A DNA stretch of 11,974 nucleotides, taken from the NCBI GenBank assembly GCA_944324205.1, contig CALUVK010000037.1, forward strand, positions 1-11,974, given 5' to 3'. This DNA is from Candidatus Gastranaerophilales bacterium. Lineage in GTDB: Bacteria > Cyanobacteriota > Vampirovibrionia > Gastranaerophilales > Gastranaerophilaceae. Shown in pieces: positions 7,229 through 11,974 of the stretch. Position 1 is the first letter of the stretch. Each line of letters starts with the position of its first letter. The notes under the pieces were generated by a model that was given only the letters and a program-made list of their open reading frames with translations, ran no database searches and was not told the origin of the DNA. The position numbers and the translations under genes are program-made.

Positions 7229-8059
7229 ATGAAAACAGTAAATTCTTTCCAAAAGTTACGTGACAACAATGAAAAAATCGCAATGCTGACAGCATATGAT
7301 TACTCTACAGCAAAAACTATTGAAGAAGCCGGTATCGACGCTATACTGGTTGGTGATTCTCTTGCTATGGTAGCTTTAGGGTATAGAGATACTTATATTA
7401 TTACTGCTGAAGAAATGCGTGTGTTTGTAAAAGCTGTATCAAAAGGTGCAAAGAATACTTTTATAGTAGCTGATATGCCATTTATGAGCTATAATATTAA
7501 TGTTGAACAAGGATTGGAAAATGCCTCTAAAATGATTAAAGCAGGAGCATCTGCAATAAAACTTGAAGGCTGTAATAAATATATTTTGACTCTGATACAA
7601 AGATGTATAGAATCAGGAATTCCTGTTTTGGGACATTTAGGCTTTACTCCTCAATTAATGAATACAATCGGAGGGCATAAAATTCAAGGTAAAACTGCTG
7701 AGATGACAGAAGAAATTCTTGCAAGTGCTCAAAAATTAGAAAAAGCCGGATGTTTTGCAATTGTTTTAGAGCTTATGCCGGCAGAGAGTGCAAAATATAT
7801 TACAGATAATTTACAAATACCTACAATAGGTATAGGTGCTGGAAACGGCTGTTCCGGTCAGATTGTAGTGACCGATGATATTCTGGGTAAATATACCGAT
7901 TTTACTCCAAAATTTGTAAAGAAATACACGGATATACATAACATTGTCCTAGAAAGTGTTACTAAATACAGAGATGAAGTAAAAAATTTGGTATTTCCTT
8001 CTGAAAATGAATCTTTTGATTTAAACCAAGAAGAAATCGATAAATTAAACGGTCAATAA
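7229..8059 (+). CDS. panB: 3-methyl-2-oxobutanoate hydroxymethyltransferase
   Basis: First committed step of pantothenate synthesis: transfers a hydroxymethyl group from 5,10-methylene-tetrahydrofolate to 2-oxoisovalerate to make ketopantoate, supplying CoA. The 276-residue TIM-barrel enzyme shows the metal-ligand aspartates in VGDSLAMVALG (Asp43) and ADMPFMSY (Asp82), KLEG (111-114), GHLGFTPQ (135-142), the catalytic glutamate in LELMPAE (Glu181) and IPTIGIGAG (197-205). Two usual family positions are altered: KLEGC where KLEGG is common, and CSGQ (208-211) where CDGQ is common; neither is a known metal or catalytic residue. I start at ATG 7229, preceded by GAAGAGGT; an upstream in-frame ATG at 7199 lies inside yvcK. 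panC and panD are not in the window, so the rest of the pathway is elsewhere. Confidence 0.95.
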   Translation: MKTVNSFQKLRDNNEKIAMLTAYDYSTAKTIEEAGIDAILVGDSLAMVALGYRDTYIITAEEMRVFVKAVSKGAKNTFIVADMPFMSYNINVEQGLENASKMIKAGASAIKLEGCNKYILTLIQRCIESGIPVLGHLGFTPQLMNTIGGHKIQGKTAEMTEEILASAQKLEKAGCFAIVLELMPAESAKYITDNLQIPTIGIGAGNGCSGQIVVTDDILGKYTDFTPKFVKKYTDIHNIVLESVTKYRDEVKNLVFPSENESFDLNQEEIDKLNGQ

Positions 8060-8065
8060 TTATAA

Positions 8066-8095
8066 TTTGGTTTTTAACCAAAAACATAGTATAAT
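8066..8095 (+). promoter_or_regulatory. promoter with overlapping palindrome; likely leaderless
   Basis: TTGGTT (8067-8072) as a -35 and perfect TATAAT (8090-8095) are separated by 17 bases. The ATG at 8102 is only 6 bases after the -10, with no Shine-Dalgarno, so the mRNA is probably leaderless. The -35 lies inside the palindrome TTTGGTT-TTT-AACCAAA (8066-8082), which could be an operator; it could instead be a weak end structure for panB. Confidence 0.55.
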
Positions 8096-8101
8096 TAAAC
8101 T

Positions 8102-9247
8102 ATGAGGAAGAGGTTAGCACTATTATTGATAAGTATAATGCTTATGAATACTGCATTAGCTGAAACACCATTTCAGGGCCATGCAGAATTTGATGATGAA
8201 TACACTCTTCCGGATAAAGACCTTTATACAGGTAAAACTGAAACATTAGAAAAACGTGATGTTATAGAAATGACTGTTTCTCAAGTTCTTGATGGCACTT
8301 TTTCTCTGGAAGGTGATGAATTTTTTGCAGAAGTTACAAGTGATGTTATTGGAGATAAAGGTGTAATTATTCCAAAAGGTACAGTCGCACATGGAACAAT
8401 AACGCAAACAAGTGAAGCCAAAAGACTAGGACGTGATGGATATTTAAATTTAAGTTTTGATTACCTGGTAACTCCAGACGGACGTGAAATTCCTATCGAA
8501 GGGAAAATGTCAACAAAACTTCATCCTCTCAAGGCTGCAACCAAAATCGTTGCAACTGATATTGGTTATACTGCTGTAGGAGGTGTTGCCGGCGGTTTGT
8601 TTGCACTTCAGGCGCTTGGTATAGAAGCTGCCATCGCTTCTCAAGGCTATACTCTAGCAGGTGGTGCAGCTCTGGGTGGAACAATCGGCTTGGGTATGTC
8701 TTTATATCGAAAAGGTAAAAATGTACTTATTGCTCCTGGAGATGAAATTAAGGTTCGTATTTTATCTGATGTAGAACTCCCTGTATACAAAGATGAAGCT
8801 CTAAAACAGCATGAAATTAATTTCCCCGGGCTGGATATTAGAATTGCAAATATTTTATATGAAAAGGACCCGTTTGGTGAAGTTAATACAATTACTCTTT
8901 CACTTTCCATATCTAATATGTCTAAAAAAGCTTTTTCGGGTATGGATTTAGCACTTGTTAATGATTATAATGCAGTATTTAATCCTTCTATATTCGGAGA
9001 TACAAAATTACTTTTTTCCCAGTTTAAACCGGGAGATAGATTTGCCGGAAAAATATCTTTTGCTGTCAATAATATTAAACAATCATATTGGCTTATTGTT
9101 AATGATAGAGCAACAAACAAACCTATTGCCAAAATTTCTCTCGACAATGCATACAAAAAAGTATCAAAAGATGTAAAAAAACGTAACAACAAAATGAAAA
9201 AAGCCAAGAAAAATTATTATAAAGAAGAATCTCCTTTTGATTTATAA
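8102..9247 (+). CDS. exported glycine-zipper protein of unknown function
   Basis: A 381-residue protein with a signal peptide (MRKRLALLLISIMLMNTALA, cleavage near residue 20 before ETPF), so it is probably secreted or periplasmic. Residues about 54-140 form a beta-rich domain with GDEFFAEVTSDV and GVIIPKGTVAHGTIT, a pattern reminiscent of the VirB10/TrbI-type beta domains (resemblance only). Residues about 158-200 are a glycine-rich hydrophobic stretch (GGVAGG, GGAALGGTIGLG), glycine-zipper-like and able to insert in or associate with membranes. It is followed by VLIAPGDEIKVRIL (208-221), a second beta-rich region, and a very basic tail (about 352-374). I do not recognise a named family. It appears to have its own leaderless promoter and is followed by a small unknown gene. 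Confidence 0.75.
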   Translation: MRKRLALLLISIMLMNTALAETPFQGHAEFDDEYTLPDKDLYTGKTETLEKRDVIEMTVSQVLDGTFSLEGDEFFAEVTSDVIGDKGVIIPKGTVAHGTITQTSEAKRLGRDGYLNLSFDYLVTPDGREIPIEGKMSTKLHPLKAATKIVATDIGYTAVGGVAGGLFALQALGIEAAIASQGYTLAGGAALGGTIGLGMSLYRKGKNVLIAPGDEIKVRILSDVELPVYKDEALKQHEINFPGLDIRIANILYEKDPFGEVNTITLSLSISNMSKKAFSGMDLALVNDYNAVFNPSIFGDTKLLFSQFKPGDRFAGKISFAVNNIKQSYWLIVNDRATNKPIAKISLDNAYKKVSKDVKKRNNKMKKAKKNYYKEESPFDL

Positions 9248-9270
9248 AAATTACTAGCAAATTTTTTTTT
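9246..9270 (+). terminator. weak AT-only hairpin with T-run, possible terminator
   Basis: AAAAATT (9246-9252) pairs with AATTTTT (9260-9266) around ACTAGCA, and the T-run continues to about 9270. There are no GC pairs, so efficiency is doubtful. It lies right after the stop of the exported protein. Confidence 0.25.
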
Positions 9271-9280
9271 TACAAGTTTT

Positions 9281-9286
9281 TATAAT
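9281..9286 (+). promoter_or_regulatory. -10 box of the small gene at 9309
   Basis: TATAAT, with a predicted start near 9293 and the ribosome-binding site AGAAAGGA (9295-9302) just after it. No clear -35 is seen in the preceding T-run. Confidence 0.4.
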
Positions 9287-9308
9287 AAAAAACAGAAAGG
9301 AATATAAT

Positions 9309-9728
9309 ATGGCACTAAAAATTGACGCAAAACCGGTAATTATGAGTTTTACGCATAATACTAAAGATAAAGCTGCTCAACTCGGGAATTTTTTGAAAGC
9401 AGCAAATTCTTCCGGCTTACAAAGTCCTGCAATAGTTTCTTATTTTACAGAACTAAATAAAGTCTCTGATAATAAACATTTATTATCTAAAGGCGCTGCA
9501 GACAGATTTGATAAACTTATTGATTTAATTGATCAAGAGGTTAAAAGTAATCCTGATTTAAAAAAAGAATCTGATACTTTTGTATCAACTTTAACAAAAG
9601 CATACCCTAAAACTCTTGATAAAAGAATTTCTATTGCTAGTCAAGGAGCTGTAAGGTCTGATAGAATAGAACCGAAATCAAGATTTTCAAAATTAATGGT
9701 ATTTTTAAATCAATTACTTACTGATTAA
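9309..9728 (+). CDS. small uncharacterised protein
   Basis: A 139-residue protein I do not recognise. It has no signal peptide or membrane segment and looks soluble and mostly helical, with amphipathic stretches at about 20-52 and 60-95 and a basic, hydrophobic C-terminus (RFSKLMVFLNQLL). AGAAAGGA is about 6-7 bases upstream of the ATG, and codon usage (AT-rich third positions) matches the neighbours, supporting a real gene. It follows the exported protein by 61 bases, which contain a possible own promoter. It ends on the shared terminator with apt: its stop TAA is the first part of the terminator stem. Confidence 0.75.
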   Translation: MALKIDAKPVIMSFTHNTKDKAAQLGNFLKAANSSGLQSPAIVSYFTELNKVSDNKHLLSKGAADRFDKLIDLIDQEVKSNPDLKKESDTFVSTLTKAYPKTLDKRISIASQGAVRSDRIEPKSRFSKLMVFLNQLLTD

Positions 9729-9760
9729 AAAAGAAACCTCTATTTAGAGGTTTCTTTTTT
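9727..9760. terminator. shared bidirectional terminator
   Basis: A perfect 14-bp stem, AAAAAAGAAACCTC (9727-9740) with GAGGTTTCTTTTTT (9747-9760), around a TATTTA loop. It has T-runs on both strands and serves the converging small gene (stop 9726-9728) and apt (stop 9761-9759). Both stop codons lie in the stem arms. Confidence 0.9.
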
Positions 9761-10307
9761 AATCTAAATCATAATGCAGCATTGAAACAACTTTGACTCC
9801 GTTAGCTTCAATTTTTTCCCTGCCTTTTAGCGGATCTAATTCTATGATAAAAGCTGACGCAACAGCTTTGGCACCTGCACGTTTAACCAAATTACATGCT
9901 GCTGCTGCTGTTCCTCCTGTTGCAAGCAAATCATCAATTACGAGCACTCTATCGCCCTGTTTAAGAGCATCTGAATGCATTTCTATAGTATCAGTTCCGT
10001 ATTCAAGTGAATATGTTTCTTTGATTGTTTCTGCGGGAAGCTTATTGGGTTTTCTTATTGGAATAAAACCTGCATTTAGTTTGTAAGCAAGTGCTGCTCC
10101 AAATATAAAACCACGGGATTCAATCCCTGCAACATAATCAATTTTTTCATCCTTAAATTTTTCAAACAGAAAATCTATCATATACTGCATTGCCTTAGCA
10201 TCTTTTACAGCCGTCGTAATATCCAAAAACAAAATTCCTTCCTTCGGAAAGTCTGGCACTTCTCTAATATGTTCTCTTACGTATTGAAAATTATCCGTAG
10301 TTATCAT
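9759..10307 (-). CDS. apt: adenine phosphoribosyltransferase
   Basis: Purine salvage enzyme converting adenine and PRPP to AMP and pyrophosphate in the cytosol. The 182-residue length is normal. It shows the APRT start IREVPDFPKEGILFLDIT (14-31), the base-recognition region AGIESRGFIFG (60-70), IRKPNKLP (84-91), and the PRPP-binding motif VLVIDDLLATGGTA (121-134). The ATG is at 10307-10305, 6 bases after the stop of the glycosyltransferase gene, with AAGAGGT about 11 bases upstream inside that gene's end. This suggests cotranscription. Its stop codon overlaps the shared terminator. Confidence 0.96.
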   Translation of the reverse strand: MITTDNFQYVREHIREVPDFPKEGILFLDITTAVKDAKAMQYMIDFLFEKFKDEKIDYVAGIESRGFIFGAALAYKLNAGFIPIRKPNKLPAETIKETYSLEYGTDTIEMHSDALKQGDRVLVIDDLLATGGTAAAACNLVKRAGAKAVASAFIIELDPLKGREKIEANGVKVVSMLHYDLD

Positions 10308-10313
10308 TGCTAT

Positions 10314-11696
10314 TTATACCTCTTGTAATTCTAATTCCTGTACATTTTCTTTTTCTGATTCTATTTGAGGCTTAGCACAATTCTTCTCTTCCATAACTAA
10401 TCCATGTGCCGTTTTACCCCAATTCATATCTTTCTTGCAGAATAATATTTTACCACAAATAAATAATTCCATCGGAAACCAAATTATGAAAAAATAAATA
10501 GTTGTTTCAAATGATTGTTTTAATGCACTCCAGCGAGGAACCAAATCATACCTTCTCAAACTGTATCTTATTGCAAGAATAAACCCTACACCTACGACCA
10601 TAGACACAATTAAAGATGACCATAAAACATTATGCAGGCTATACGGATCAATCTTATCTGTCAAGAATTTAACAACTCTAAAGGCAACTTCCATCATAAA
10701 CCACAACGGCATAATAAATTGAGTTATATAAATTGCCATATCAAATCGTGCTCGAAGAGACATTTTTTTTGATTTCATTGCTTCACCAAAATATTCAAGA
10801 TATCTTCTTATTGTTCCTTCAAGCCACCTTCTTCTCTGTCTAAATAGCGGCCATAAACAAATTATACCTTCTTCATACACACAGGCCTCTAGACAAAAAC
10901 GTACATCCCAGCCTTTTATATGAAGCCTTGTAGACATATCTAAATCATCAGTAATGGTATAATTATTCCAACCGTTGATATCAATTAAAGCTTCTCTCTT
11001 AATCAATTCTCCATTACCTCTTAACTCAACGGCACCTTTTATTGCATCTCTGCCGGTTTGAAGATATGTGTCAAGGGTATATTCATTATTTTGGCATCTT
11101 GTTAAAAAATTAACATTACTGTTTCTTATAATTTTTCTTGCTTGAACCGCACCAACATCAGCAGGCTCAAGTTTTGGTATCATCTTATTTAAAAAATCAG
11201 GTTCAACTGTTGCATCAGCATCAAATACAAGAATCGCGTCACCCTTTGCAATTTTAAAAGCATCATTTAATACTGCAGATTTTCCTGGAAAAGCATCTTT
11301 TTCCCGTATTAAAGCTCTAACTTGTCCATATTTTTGTTCTAAATTTTTTATTACCGAAGCTGTATTATCAGAACTTCTATCATCAATCACAATTATTTCA
11401 AAATTTGGATAATCCATTTTTAGGATGTTTGCCACTGTATTTGCAATTACAGCTTCTTCATCATGAGCAGGTATCATAACAGTTACAAAAGGTTTGTAAC
11501 TTTCATTTACTACCGGAGGGTGTTTTTTTAGTTTACGTTTTTGATATTTGGTTGCTGCAATGGAATATAGACCATAAACAACCATACATACACATAAAAT
11601 TACGAATCCTACGACGGTATTAACATAATTCTGAAATATGTACAGAAATACCCCTAAACAAGATAAAATTATAAATAAAAATATCCTTTCTCTCAT
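10314..11696 (-). CDS. processive family-2 glycosyltransferase, PgaC/IcaA-like membrane protein
   Basis: A 460-residue inner-membrane glycosyltransferase of the GT2 family that also includes poly-N-acetylglucosamine, hyaluronan and cellulose synthases. Two N-terminal membrane segments (about 4-22 and 27-46) precede the cytosolic GT-A domain: TVMIPAHDEE (72-81), IIVIDDRSSDNT (101-112, nucleotide-sugar Asp), VFDADATVEPDF (157-168, DxD-type metal site), RGNGELIKREA (226-236), TDDLDMSTRLHIKGW (249-263, catalytic-base Asp) and the processivity motif RQRRRW (286-291). About three membrane segments follow (323-345, 357-377, 398-420) and then an acidic tail. No PgaA/B/D-like neighbour is present, so the polymer is unknown. 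No Shine-Dalgarno precedes the ATG. An extended -10 promoter lies about 50 bases upstream, and apt follows by 6 bases. Confidence 0.88.
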   Translation of the reverse strand: MRERIFLFIILSCLGVFLYIFQNYVNTVVGFVILCVCMVVYGLYSIAATKYQKRKLKKHPPVVNESYKPFVTVMIPAHDEEAVIANTVANILKMDYPNFEIIVIDDRSSDNTASVIKNLEQKYGQVRALIREKDAFPGKSAVLNDAFKIAKGDAILVFDADATVEPDFLNKMIPKLEPADVGAVQARKIIRNSNVNFLTRCQNNEYTLDTYLQTGRDAIKGAVELRGNGELIKREALIDINGWNNYTITDDLDMSTRLHIKGWDVRFCLEACVYEEGIICLWPLFRQRRRWLEGTIRRYLEYFGEAMKSKKMSLRARFDMAIYITQFIMPLWFMMEVAFRVVKFLTDKIDPYSLHNVLWSSLIVSMVVGVGFILAIRYSLRRYDLVPRWSALKQSFETTIYFFIIWFPMELFICGKILFCKKDMNWGKTAHGLVMEEKNCAKPQIESEKENVQELELQEV

Positions 11697-11744
11697 ATTT
11701 TTTATAGTTCAGTCAAGAATCATACTCCATGCAATTACAACAAA

Positions 11745-11753
11745 ATTATACCA
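11745..11753 (-). promoter_or_regulatory. extended -10 promoter of the glycosyltransferase-apt operon
   Basis: The minus strand reads TGGTATAAT, a perfect -10 with the TGn extension that can replace a -35 box. The expected start is near 11738, leaving a leader of about 42 bases. The leader holds two very short ATG frames (beginning near 11730 and 11723) that stop before the gene. Confidence 0.5.
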
Positions 11754-11756
11754 AAA

Positions 11757-11974
11757 ATATTAAGTTACGTGGGGAATTTAGGCTCAATGTTACAAAACTT
11801 AATAGTATTAATTTGTAAATAGGCCTCTTTCCTTATAAATTGTAAATTTTAAAGATTTAAAATCTGTTTTTCTTAATATTTCTTTACAAATACAAATAAA
11901 AAGGCAATTTTTTATCTTTTAAATACTTTATATATACATAAGATATAAATATAGAGTACAAAAGAAAATATAAG
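11757..11974. other. AT-rich noncoding end of window
   Basis: No gene can be supported. There is a perfect 8-bp inverted repeat, ATTTTAAA/TTTAAAAT (11846-11853/11856-11863), with a 2-base centre, in AT-rich DNA. It may be an operator or chance. The first gene to the right is outside the window. Confidence 0.4.

Noticed and set aside
9793..10086. Plus-strand open frame across apt
   Set aside because: It is antisense to a clear apt gene, with no initiation signals or recognisable product.

Overview
The window comes from an AT-rich bacterial chromosome with compact genes and short operons. The organism is not identified by any single marker. A GroEL ending in a Gly-Met tail, a YvcK with two membrane segments in front, a rhodanese-tailed CoA-disulfide-reductase-like protein and very AT-rich spacers would fit a non-photosynthetic cyanobacterial relative such as Gastranaerophilales (Vampirovibrionia/Melainabacteria). 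This assignment is an inference and should be held loosely.

Layout. Positions 1-702 carry no convincing protein gene. They hold a tRNA-like 3' end, a strong terminator, a GC-richer hairpin-rich segment bracketed by 17-18 bp direct repeats, three copies of a ~50 bp long-loop hairpin family whose stems differ by compensating base changes, and a GC-rich tail next to groL. On the minus strand the chaperonin operon follows: groS (3189-2902), then groL (2352-703), with a small four-helix-bundle (23S intervening-sequence-protein family) gene between them. That small gene is bracketed by inverted arrays of a 7-bp repeat (consensus about GTGAnTC), so it looks like an insertion cassette inside the chaperonin operon.

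On the plus strand, 3333-4976 encodes an FAD/NAD(P) disulfide reductase with a C-terminal rhodanese domain. It is followed by a tightly coupled trio: a divergent YcsF/PxpA-like protein (5119-5913), membrane-anchored YvcK (5916-7226) and PanB (7229-8059). The two junctions are only 2 bases each. Next come an exported glycine-zipper protein of unknown function (8102-9247) and a small uncharacterised protein (9309-9728). On the minus strand, converging on a shared terminator, are a PgaC-like processive glycosyltransferase (11696-10314) and apt (10307-9759), 6 bases apart. The last ~280 bases are AT-rich and noncoding.

Themes. The recognisable genes serve protein folding, thiol/CoA redox and CoA precursor supply (rhodanese-CoA reductase, PanB), central carbon/envelope control (YvcK), 5-oxoproline-type metabolism, purine salvage and surface polysaccharide synthesis. 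Two plus-strand genes have a consensus TATAAT only 6-7 bases before the ATG and no Shine-Dalgarno, suggesting leaderless mRNAs. The most novel-looking content is the heptamer-bracketed cassette in groESL and the covarying hairpin family downstream of groL.
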